Source: Onchocerca volvulus (taxonomy: Eukaryota; Nematoda; Chromadorea; Rhabditida; Onchocercidae). From it: DNA of 64,000 nucleotides. The notes beneath the pieces were generated by a model, which made no database searches, was not told where the DNA came from, and saw nothing but the letters and a program-made list of their open reading frames with translations. The DNA is taken from the NCBI GenBank assembly GCA_000499405.2, contig HG738143.1, positions 62,001 through 126,000 of the forward strand, written 5' to 3'. Shown piece after piece: positions 25,833 through 40,429 of the stretch (within the stretch, counting starts at the first letter, position 1; every line of letters starts with the position of its first letter). A program made the position numbers and the translations under genes.

Positions 25833-27628
25833 ATTACCTGAATATTGTTATTATCGGGTACTGTCATAGATATAGTCTCAAAACACATATCAATCGGTTC
25901 AGCAGAGATAATACGATCCAAAAATCGTTTAACATTGGCAACCTATAATTAATTAATTTTAACATTCTCGAATTTCGTACCGACTTTTTGTGATTTAGAA
26001 CAAATTAAAAGGATATTAATATGTATTATTGCATATAAGTAAATCTAAATTATTGATCATTTAATCCAAAAGATTTAAAGAGGAATGATTTCCATGAAAA
26101 TAAGTCTTTCCACCTATTTTATCCATTATTTATTACATACGAAAGCCATTTTGGCATATCAACTAAAGATTTACCACACATAATAGAAATTCGAAAATTT
26201 CATTAACTGCTTCATTATCGTTCCATTTTATTTCGAAAAATCATACCTTTCCACCTATTTTATCCGTCATTTCCGCTAATTTTTGCGGTTCTTGCGGCGG
26301 ATGAATAACTCCATGTATTGCTTGTTCTTCCTCAACTTTTTGTTGCGCAGCTTTTTCCGCATTACGAGCCTCATTTTCAATCTATAAATGTCACATTTTC
26401 CTGAATTATACGTGTCAGAACAATTATTTAAATTGATCAATTAAAACCTGATTCATAGGTTTCGAGAATTTGAAAAGTTATCATAATTATGACCTACTTC
26501 AACAACTCAAGTATATAACTGAAGATAATTTTTAATATTGTAATTTGATATGCAAAGAAAGGCACTTTTATCATCAAACTTCAAGTCTATGTTTAAATTT
26601 CATTGGATTAATTAAATTCTACTGAATCATCGTCTAATCTAAATCATGAAATTTAAAATGAAATTTTATTAAATGCAAAAAAAAAAAAAAAATACTTGTT
26701 CAGCTTTCTTTGGAGGTGGCAAAAAACCAACAGCAGCTTCATCTACATTTTCCTTTTCTTTTTCTTCATCTATACTTTTCTTTTCTTTCATTTCTCCGCT
26801 AGTTTCACCTTAAATGATTCAGATATTAAAAAATTACAAAAAAAAAAAAAAAAAAAAAAAAGACATCTAGAATTAAAATGCAAAGAAGAATTACGAAATT
26901 AAAAGTCTCCATGGGGAAAAAAAACTTGAAAATTCCAAGTAATCTTCATTTTCCTCTGATAAATCACCGCGTAACTAAAAGTAAGGCTACTTTTATTATA
27001 AAATTTTTCTAATAAAGTTATTTTTCTTATAAAAAAAAAAAAATACTTTTCAACTGTTGTTGTTTTTCAAGAACTTTTTGTATCATGCTATGCATCAGTT
27101 GACCATTTCTTTTCGCATCATCTTCCAACACATTGATTTGTCTTTCCAGCTCATTCAATTCTAACTGCAAGCATTTTTTGAATACATTAACAAATTATGT
27201 CAATTTCAATTTTTGCTAAAATGACCGAAATATTTCATATTTTTATATGTCAAGTAAAAATTCCGAGAATTCCACAAAATTTACTTTCTTCTATTCATAG
27301 TTATAAATATACAATAATTTGCCTAAAAAACCAACATTATACCAAAAAATTAGAAATCATAATCGTTAGAGGAATCATTACACCTGTTCCGCAAATGAAA
27401 AACGGGCGAACAGATTAAGCATGATAACTGTAGAATATTTTGATCAAATAAAAAATAAAAAACAAAAAAATGAAAAAAAATAAAAAATAAAACTTATCAT
27501 ACTTGTTGATCCGCATAACTTCGTCTATGATCGAAAGTTTGTGCTTCCAGTGAATTATATAGAATTAAACAGATAAATACAGATGTACTTAAAATACCGA
27601 TTAATAATCGTCGCCAAGTTAGATGCAT
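15145..27628 (-). CDS. aman-2: Golgi alpha-mannosidase II (GH38)
   Basis: About 27 exons on the minus strand encode roughly 1,200 residues. The start (ATG at 27628) gives a short basic tail (MHLTWRR) and one hydrophobic anchor (~residues 8-25), a type II Golgi topology. A long charged, Glu/Lys/Gln-rich stem follows (exons ~27165-27045, 26810-26697, 26384-26247). The GH38 catalytic core is complete: [13 protein letters not shown] (metal-binding His/Asp, split by the intron at ~25377), SIDPFG (nucleophile Asp, ~24110), [18 protein letters not shown] (~23000), LGDDFRYD (~22520), [10 protein letters not shown] (~21830) and [10 protein letters not shown] (~21240). The C-terminal beta domains run to RTFRLNYT and TGA at 15147-15145. 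Known family role: removing two mannoses from GlcNAcMan5GlcNAc2 during complex and paucimannose N-glycan processing. Odd point: SIDPFG is followed by Leu where the enzymes I remember have His. Introns carry very long U-tracts in the transcript sense. Confidence 0.93.
16460..16502. repeat. A43 homopolymer tract in mannosidase intron
   Basis: Forty-three consecutive A residues on the plus strand, equal to U43 in the minus-strand pre-mRNA. It lies inside an intron, upstream in transcript sense of the exon at ~16375-16200. Length is likely variable between individuals and hard to assemble. Confidence 0.9.
25775..25828. repeat. A26-T-A27 tract in mannosidase intron
   Basis: Two A-runs separated by a single T, 54 bases in all. 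In the transcript sense this is a U-tract just after the donor of the exon ending at ~25839. Confidence 0.9.
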
Positions 27629-30164
27629 TTTTACCGCATATACGAAATATATCCAATTTCAAAAATTTTTTTTTGAAATTTATAATTCCAATTAATATAA
27701 ATCAAATCATTGAAGCCAATATATTCTATAAAAAGCACGAAAAAATTATTAATCATTTCGAATACTGGTTTCTCATTTGAATTAAAAAATGATTGTTGAA
27801 TTTTAAAATCGATTATTATGAAAAGATTAGAGGAAGAGAGGCAAATAAAAGTAAAAAAAAAAAAAGAAGAGAAAGGAATATTACTGAATCCAATAAAATG
27901 AAAAAAAAAAAAAAAAAAAAAAAAGAGCAAATGAATACCAATCAAAGATAATGGCAAAATAAAAAAGTAAAAAAAAAAACTTCAAAGTATTTCCACAAAC
28001 ATTAAAATTACTCAAATCCAAATTACCACATCAAATATTTACTCAAATAAAAGGAATAGAAGTTATTAGAAAAAATCAGCAAAACTTGTAATAACCACAG
28101 CTATCCCGCCAAAATTGAGTTATTTTATAACATAAATACAATCGAAATTTGTAATATTTCTCAGTCAAATGAATCATTTATCCATATCATTGCTTTGTTC
28201 TCTCATCGTCCAATTTGCGAAAGCTTACGTGCATTGTTTAAAATTTTGTCGCAAATCATGTTAATTGTCTGAAATGTTTTATAAGCACCAAAGCTTGTGT
28301 GCATTGTTCAAAATTGTTAGCATTGTCTATCTCTTATCTTTTGTCCTGATAACCAAACCTTTTGTATAATATGTTGTAAGTTATCGTCTACTACAAGACC
28401 AAAGATTATCGATATAAAATGGAGCTTCTAGTGGACACCGATCAGTATTATGTAGTGGTCAACTAGCGTCCACTCAATAGTTACGTAGTCAAACAGCTCA
28501 ACGGTCACTCAATTCACTCGACAAATCAATATCCTCCAATTCAATCCAACTCATCCATTTTCAATCCATCTCTATTACAAAACCAAACGATTAACTACAA
28601 TCGTTGATATTATCTGATTTTTTTCTATTTTATAAGTTATAGACGAAGGAATCAAATTATCAGTTAATCAATAAAAACTTTTCCGAAACAGTAATACTTT
28701 TTTTTTTTCGTCATCAATTTTTATCGTAGAATTCTTAATAAAGAATTTATAGTTTTACAAATTAAAATCATACGATAAATTTGGTCAAACAAATAGATCA
28801 AATCTGCAAAATCTTAATCGAAATCAATCCTCATTTAATGATTTTCAAAATTTTCTATAATATCAATTCAAAATAATTAGAAATAATTTTCGATTATCAT
28901 TTTCAAAGAACTTCCTTTCTTTCTTTTTTTTTTTTTTTTTTGACAGTTTTATAGTATCTTCGCAAAAATATGTTGATGTTTACAATAATTTTATCTCTTG
29001 CAATAGAAATTTTAATAATCTTTTATGAAGGAAATTTTTTACAATATTCAGCGATAATTCATTTACTATTAATTATTATTGCTTATTAAAATAACTAACA
29101 ATCGAATGTTGAAATTAAAAAAAAAAAAAAAAAAATGAAAGTAAAAAGGAGAAAAATGAAGAAAAAAAAAAACAGAATAAACAAAAAAAAAGGAAATTAA
29201 TTTTAGATTGATTACTACATCTTATATACTAATATCTTCGTATAACAATTCGGAAAGCAATGAAATATGTTGGTGTGAACCATTTTTGATATAATATATT
29301 ATTTCTTACAAATGAAATGAATTAAAAATTTAAGACCATTCCCAACATATCAGTATCTTATCCGCGATAACTTCGCCATGTTTTTTTTCGACAGAACGAT
29401 TTTCGCAAATTCACAAAAACTCTCCAAAAATATATTTTTTTTTTTTTTGTTTGAACAAAGACTCGACAATCTCATAGCACCAATTTTACATGATAATTCT
29501 GCTACATGAATTTTTCATGATAATATCTTTATATTAATTTTAACTTGCTAAAATTAATAGTATTTATGATAACAATAACAAGATTTTCAAAAATATTCTA
29601 AATAAGCTTTGCATAACAATCCTCCAAAATATTTCAATTCATTGAAGCATATAAAATCCGTTTTTGGAAGAGTAATATTTCCAAAAAATCTTGGAAAAAA
29701 AAAAGAAGAAAACTTTTGCAAAAATTAAAAATCCCATCAAAATGTCAGCATTAAAAATAAAAATGCTTATGGAAGAATATCAATAAATAAAGAGACAAAA
29801 ATAATTTGATAGATTTCTTGTTATTTTCAAGTTGGGGAAAACTTTGTAGTAGAAATATATCAGTGACAATAGAAAAAAAAAAAAAAAAAAAAAAAAACTT
29901 TATAACGAAAAATGAAAAAGGAAAAATAAAAATAAAAATAAAGAAAAATGAGCAAAATAAACAAACATAGAAACGAACTTAAAATAATTAATCAATAAAA
30001 AAAGAAATAAATAATGAATAAATTAAGGAAAAATAAAAACAAAAAAAAAAAAAAAAATGAGCAATCATATCTAAAATACAAGAATTAAGAGTAATAAAAA
30101 GAAGCCAAGTAATAAAAAAATAAAAATAAAAAATATAAAACTTCAACATAACACCAGCCAAGGG

Positions 30165-30187
30165 TTAGGCTTAGGCTTAGGCTTAGG
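30165..30187 (+). repeat. interstitial telomeric repeat (TTAGGC)3 plus TTAGG
   Basis: Three perfect TTAGGC units at 30165-30182 followed by a partial TTAGG. TTAGGC is the telomere unit of most nematodes. In sequence this AT-rich, four near-copies in a row are unlikely by chance, so this is probably an internal telomeric footprint such as a repaired break. Confidence 0.8.
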
Positions 30188-30265
30188 AACATCGAACTAA
30201 GACAAACAAAAAAGCTATCTAGAAATTAAAAAAAAATCAGAATTAAATTTAAAATTATTATTAAA

Positions 30266-30484
30266 ATGGGTGACAATTGAAAGGATGATAATCGATAATT
30301 AACCGAATTATCCAGACTTAAGGAAAAATTTTATAATAGCAAAGAGATCAATGAGATATCAAATATTAGATATAGCAAATTTGTCGATGAATGTAATCAT
30401 TTGAAAAAAGATATTATCAAGAGCGAAAATCGTAAAGTATCGCAAAAAAGCAAATTGAATGATAAATATGCTGAACAAATTTGT
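30266..30484 (+). pseudogene. coiled-coil pseudogene fragment
   Basis: One frame starting at ATG 30266 reads MGDN, stop, KDDNR, stop, then an uninterrupted coiled-coil-like stretch (LTELSRLKEKFYNSKEINEI, continuing through DECNHLKKDIIKSE to NDKYAEQI). Both stops (TGA, then TAA) are in the same frame as the long coding-like segment, so this looks like a disabled gene copy with a surviving start codon rather than chance. After about residue 73 the composition turns into intron-like U-rich sequence. The parent gene is not in this window and was not identified. An unrecognised exon of a live gene is possible but needs both stops explained. Confidence 0.5.
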
Positions 30485-32291
30485 TTTATTTTTATTTTTT
30501 TCTATCGAATTTATATGATTAGTGCAAAATTTACTAATCGATTCTATTTATCCAGACAAATATTCAAAATCAAAATATCGAAAAAAAAAATATTTATTAA
30601 AAATGATAAAATAAACTAACTAACCTGTAATTATCACAGAGAAATTGTTGCATGAAATTGATAATATGCAAAATACGGGGTTAATTTGAAAATACGATCA
30701 TGTAAAACTGAAGTAGATGTAATATTATTATGAATTCATTCAAAAAATTTTGATAATTCATATGCAAACCATTTTTCGGTTTCCTTTTTATCCAAGTAAA
30801 TAGAAAAAAAAAAATCGATTTCAAAAATTTTCAAATTTAATTAAATCATATATATCTTGTATGTAATTGTAATAATAATAATAATGATAATAATGATAAT
30901 AGTAATAATTCTTTATAATGTAATCATACATAGATTTGAATGACTACATAATTTAAATACAAAAATTTTATTTCAATTCAATTTCAAATGAATGACATAA
31001 AAATTGTAAAAATTTACTCCACATTAATTACCTTTCTAATTTAAATACATTATTTCATTTCTATTTCCATTAAGGCACAAATTTATGAATGATAAATTAT
31101 GAAGAATTTGAAAAAAAAAAATGAAATATATACATATAGATATGTATATATTTATTTATTTATTTATATATCACATAAGAAAATTAGATATACCCTGATA
31201 GGAAAAATAAAAAATCGAAAAGAACAAAAGAACTAATTACTTACTAATTCTTCTAATTACTTACTTAATCATAACAATCATAATTTGATCATAATTGATG
31301 AATTATGAAAATAGATGAAATTAAGCAAAAAAAAAAAAGAAAGCAGAATAAAGAAAAGCAAAGCATTGTATATTTTAAATTTGAAAATAATTAGAAATAG
31401 AAATTGATAAATTGATAAACCGAAAGAGGGCGCATCACGAAAAGTGACAAAATACCATGCATTATCAATTACGAATTTCAGCAAATTCATATAAATTATA
31501 CCACAATGAAATGAATTAATCTGAAAAGAAAGATAATTATTTCATCTTTCTGTTGTTTAAAAAAATTATTTTTAGCGATAGGCTTATGTGCGCAAAAAAT
31601 CGGTAAAAATGGACATCGCAGAAAATCGGTAAAAAAATGGACATCATTTTTTTTTTTTTAACTGAACTCTGATAATTATGATAGTAAAGTAATGCGAAAT
31701 TTATAATGAAATAAACATGACAAAATCATGCAAATTACATATGTTATTATAAATTAAGGAAAAATTTGTCCAAATATTACTAAAGAAGAGCAATACATTT
31801 CCCAAATTGAACCAATCTAGATGAATTTCATTTTTGATAATTATAATTCGCCTTATTATCATAGTCATTATAAAAAAAAAAAGAGTAAAAGGTTTTAAAA
31901 ATTTGCAGATATAAATCGGGACAAAATTATAAAAATTTTGTTCTTATCACAAATTCTTGAAGAAAAGTTCACAACTTTAAATCACTTAGAATCGCTTTAT
32001 TACATAATAGTGAAAAGGGCTGAATAAATCCGGGAAATTAAGAATTTTTTTAAGCCTAAAAAAAAAAATATAAAATTTGTCACAATTAAAACTACAATAA
32101 TAATTACAACATATAAATTCATAAAAAGAGAAACATAAATATAACCCCTACTGCTACCCATAAAAAAAGAAACAATCACAAGAAAATTTTTGTATGGAAT
32201 ATCCGAAACGGCTACAAGTTAGGAAAAAAGCAAATTAGAATTTCTTGATTAAATATATACCAAAATTCAACACATTTCGTTCACCAAGTAT

Positions 32292-37039
<4,748 letters not shown>

Positions 37040-37815
37040 TTTTTTAACGAAACATCCGGTACACGGCCAACATAAATGATCCCCGGTTAACACTTCTTTC
37101 AATAACGTATCCAATGCTTCCTTAAAAAATTCATCATTATTTTTAAAATTTAATCAATTTTTTTTTTTATTAATTAAAATTTAATCGAATGATAATAGAT
37201 AGCAAATATTTTCTATTATCACAATAGGGTGATAAGAAATAACTCTATAATGAAAATAAACATTCTATGAGATTGAAAATCTATAAATATAAAACTTGGC
37301 TAAGTTTAATATCGATCAGTAAATTTAATAAAATTTGTATAAAACAATCAATAATTTCATTTAGAGTTCAAAAAAATTGCTCTTTAATTTATTGCAAAAC
37401 GACGAAAATAAATGCATGTTTAAAAAAACAGTCTGATGAAAATCAATAAATTTATCAATCGAATTGTCCGATGAAATTACTAAAATTAAAATAATATTAA
37501 TTGAAATTAAAGATTAAAATAATATTAATTGGAATTAGAAATGAACAAATCACGGCTAATTTTAACATAGTTAATATAATAAAATTGTAATTAAATTAAG
37601 CTTATCGAAGATGTTTAATTTTTTACTTTTTTACTTTTGGATTAAACATATTGGAATTATAATTAACTTACTTATTGAAATGATCTACAAGAATTTGAAA
37701 AGAATAATTATTATTTTATAAATTAATAATCCTTTCGAGAAAAAAAATTCGAATTTGTTTATGAAATTAATAAAATAAAAAGTTATCAAACTGATAAATA
37801 TATTTCGCATATTTG

Positions 37816-38230
37816 CATACTGTATACTAGCTTACACCTTCTGAATATCAATATTTTAATACAAATATTTATTTTTATTTTTATTTTCCGATATGAATGA
37901 TCAATTTCTTCGTTATTAATTTATAGAAAAAAATAAATACTGAAATTCAAACTTAATTTTTTATTTTTATATTCTTACTATTCTGATCAATTTGGCTATA
38001 ACCATTTCGTGTTTTTATTTTTATTTACATCCTGTATTCTAGTCTATTACTTTTAAATATCAATATTTTAATACCATATTTTTACACAATATTTACATCA
38101 TCGATGGAATGATTGATTTCTTATTCTGTTAATTTCTAGAAGAAATGAATATTAAAAATTCAAATTCAATTTTTTATTCTATTCCGATCAATTTTGATAT
38201 TATTTCGTGTTTTTTTTTTACTTTTCTATT
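37816..38230. repeat. two-copy 212-bp tandem repeat
   Basis: Copy 1 begins CATACTGTATACTAG at 37816 and copy 2 begins CATCCTGTATTCTAG at 38028. Both continue through AATATCAATATTTTAATAC, a GAATGAT block, AATTTCTAGAA/AATTTATAGAA, and end near TTTCGTGTTTTT. The leading CATACTGTA word recurs at the tips of the foldback element that follows, suggesting one repeat family. Confidence 0.75.
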
Positions 38231-38340
38231 TTCTTTCATTATAATATTTGTTTATTTGTTTGTTTCCTAAAAATATATTGTGTATAATCTTTTTCTATTA
38301 TATAATATATATTCTAATTCATAGAGAACAAATATATATG

Positions 38341-38708
38341 CATACTGTAATACCGTAATATCAAATATTACTGTAACACTCCTTATTCACCTAATTGTTT
38401 GTTTATTTGTTTATTTATCTTTTTATTTATAATATGCAAATATTTTTTTTTCTTCATTTTGCATATTTATATAAATAAAAGAAAAAAATATGACAAATAA
38501 AAGTTATAAATTAAATAAATAAATAAAGGAAAGAATCAAAAAATAAATTAAATAAAGAAATAAATAAAAAACAAAACATTTTTAATGTGTATACTTCATT
38601 TTACATTATAAATAAAAAAAAGATAAATAAACAAATGAACAAATAATTAGATGAATAAGGAGCTTTACAGTATTATTTGACACTACGGTATTACAGTAAT
38701 ACAGTATG
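38341..38708. mobile_element. foldback/MITE-like element with ~95-bp inverted arms
   Basis: The left arm (38341-38432, starting CATACTGTAATACCGTAAT) and right arm (38605-38708) are reverse complements with a few mismatches and one ~8-bp insertion. Shared blocks include CTCCTTATTCA, GTTTATTTATCTTTTT and ATTTATAAT. The arms enclose ~170 bp of A-rich sequence with no open frame. This is the structure of a foldback or MITE-type non-autonomous transposon. No clear target-site duplication was seen. Confidence 0.75.
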
Positions 38709-38889
38709 GTGTTTTGATTTTACAGCATAGTATCCAGTATTACAGTACTATTTTGATTTTATATTTTTTTAGTACATTTAGACTTTCTTTTTATCTCATA
38801 TATTATACATTATTAAAAAACGATTATATTACAAAATAATATGAATATAGATGAAACAAAAAGTGCTAAAATTTTGATAATATCCTGAA

Positions 38890-39031
38890 AAAAGAAAAAA
38901 ACCCCGATGTTATGAAAATCCCGATATTATAAAAACCTCGATACACAAAAAAAAAAACCCCGACATTATAAAAACCTCGATATACGAAAAAAACCCCGAT
39001 ACTGTAAAAATCTCGGTATGTAAAAAAACTC
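38890..39031. repeat. minisatellite, ~37-bp unit, about 4 copies
   Basis: An alternating pattern of A-run + CCCCGAT + ATTAT and AAAAACCTCGATATAC, repeated about four times with point changes (CCCCGATGTT, CCCGATATT, CCCCGACATT, CCCCGATACT). Confidence 0.75.
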
Positions 39032-39082
39032 CCGTAAATTAAAAAAAAAAAAAAAAAAACCCGAATTACAAGGGAAATTTAC

Positions 39083-39240
39083 GAGCAAACAAAATTCGCC
39101 ACGTCAAGTGAAAAATAAGAGAAGTGTCGCATACCGTGTCAAGTTATCATGCGTTTCTATAGCTAATGCCCGGACCGCGGAATACCGGATGTACCAGTAG
39201 GAATTATTGAAACCACCGGAGAGATCAGAGACCAGAGCAG
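39083..39240. other. isolated GC-rich island, origin unknown
   Basis: About 150 bp of near-balanced base composition flanked by poly-A (39040-39059) and poly-T (39240-39251) in strongly AT-rich DNA. The minus strand is open and reads protein-like (LVSDLSGGFNNSYWYIRYSA then VRALAIETHDN), but no acceptor, donor or start was found. It could be an inserted fragment, an exon remnant or a structured RNA. I recognise no family. Confidence 0.35.
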
Positions 39241-40223
39241 TTTTTTTTTTTGGTTTTTTCAAAATGTTTAATTTTGAACATTTTTGCAAAATTTTCATTC
39301 TTCCAATTGAGGATCACCGGAAAAAAAGTTTTTTTTTTTTAAACTTTATTTTTTGGGGGGAAAAAGATTGTTTTGCAAAAAATTTTTAACATCTAATTTA
39401 TTAGTGATTGAGAATTTCGAAAAGATCTAAAAATTCATATGATTGATCTGATTATTGATCGGATAAAACCTGCAAATATTTGAAAAAAATATTTCTAATT
39501 TTTTTTTTCTTCAAAACTTTCTTCATAGTTCTTCTATTCTCCTTTTTTTCCTATCTAAGATTATTTATTTTGTGAAAGTTTTATCGTATTTTTTTTCCAA
39601 TCAATAAATATTTCTAAATAAAATGAGCAAAAGAAAAATGATTACAAAATTATTTTGTGAAAAATTGAAGTTTTTTCTTTTTTCTTCCAAAAAACTACAA
39701 CAGCCAGTGCTTCAATTTTCAGAATATTTAAAAAGTATGTTTAAATAAATATGTTGATTTTGATTTCCTTTCAATCAATTAATTAATTGATTAATTAATT
39801 AATTAACTAGTTGTTTATGTTAGGGGGAAAAAACGAAAATGATACTTATTTCTTCAAATAATACGAAATGTTTATTTTGAAACGAATAGTTTTATTTTGC
39901 TGTTTTCTTTCGTTTAAAAAAATCAATCATATACAGAAATTTTATTTAGCTTGCAGAAGAAAATTAAAATTCAAATTTAAGCTAACATTTAATTTATAAA
40001 ATTTTTAAATTGGAACGATATAAGTGACAGTATATATGTTAGAAATAATTAAATAATTAATTATAAAATTCATTTGAGGGATTCAAATTTTTAATTAAGT
40101 AATGCATCAAAGTAACACAAGTTTAAAATTGCATGATTGGTTTGCTTCTGCTAATTACCGATACCAACAGATGGCCTTAATAACCGGAATGCGTGGGTGG
40201 CGTGATCAGGATGTTGATATTAC

Positions 40224-40250
40224 GGGGGGGAGGGGGCGGGTGTGCGGGGG
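40224..40250 (+). promoter_or_regulatory. G-quadruplex-type G-run block upstream of chromodomain gene
   Basis: Runs of 7, 5, 3 and 5 guanines separated by loops of 1, 1 and 5 bases fit the G3+N1-7 pattern for an intramolecular G-quadruplex. It lies on the coding strand 180 bp before the ATG of the chromodomain gene. In such AT-rich sequence this G density is exceptional. The function is inferred. Confidence 0.6.
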
Positions 40251-40429
40251 ATTTGGTGTGAGATTATCGTTGTTTTGGAATTTACCTATTTTTATCCTAT
40301 CTTTTACCCTTATCATCTCTTATCCTTATCAGTCAATATCTGGAATTTATGCCTTTTTATTTTATCTTGATTCTTATCAATCATGTACTAATTGATAATG
40401 AAATTGCTTCAAAATAAGGGCAAAATCAT

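Larger units (their letters stand above)
27629..32291. other. gene-poor gap between mannosidase and NDR kinase
   Basis: About 4.7 kb without an intact gene. It holds the 5' flank of the mannosidase, a pair of similar ~40-bp segments at 28222-28260 and 28293-28325 (both AAAGCTT..GTGCATTGTT), an interstitial telomere-type tract (30165), a coiled-coil pseudogene (30266), an AAT/ATG trinucleotide run at about 30874-30912, a TTTA run at about 31150, and the presumed 3' UTR of the kinase gene. Confidence 0.6.
37115..40429. other. repeat-rich intergenic region
   Basis: Divergent spacer between the kinase (-) and the chromodomain gene (+). No gene is supported. From left to right it holds plain AT-rich sequence, a 212-bp tandem repeat, a foldback element, a ~37-bp minisatellite, a GC-rich island, a TTAA-type simple repeat near 39770-39810, and a G-run block in the presumed promoter of the chromodomain gene. 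Confidence 0.6.

Noticed and set aside
28420..28470. 15-codon frame MELLVDTDQYY...
   Set aside because: Too short, ends in TAG without splice donor, and there is no neighbouring exon.
39083..39240. Endosymbiont-derived insertion or a spliceosomal/spliced-leader RNA gene
   Set aside because: Base composition is suggestive, but I could not match it to any bacterial gene, snRNA or SL sequence by eye. Kept only as an unexplained island.
40102..40395. 97-codon open frame overlapping the G-run block
   Set aside because: No splice or homology support, biased by the G-run and a hydrophobic AT-rich tail. It lies in the presumed promoter of the chromodomain gene.
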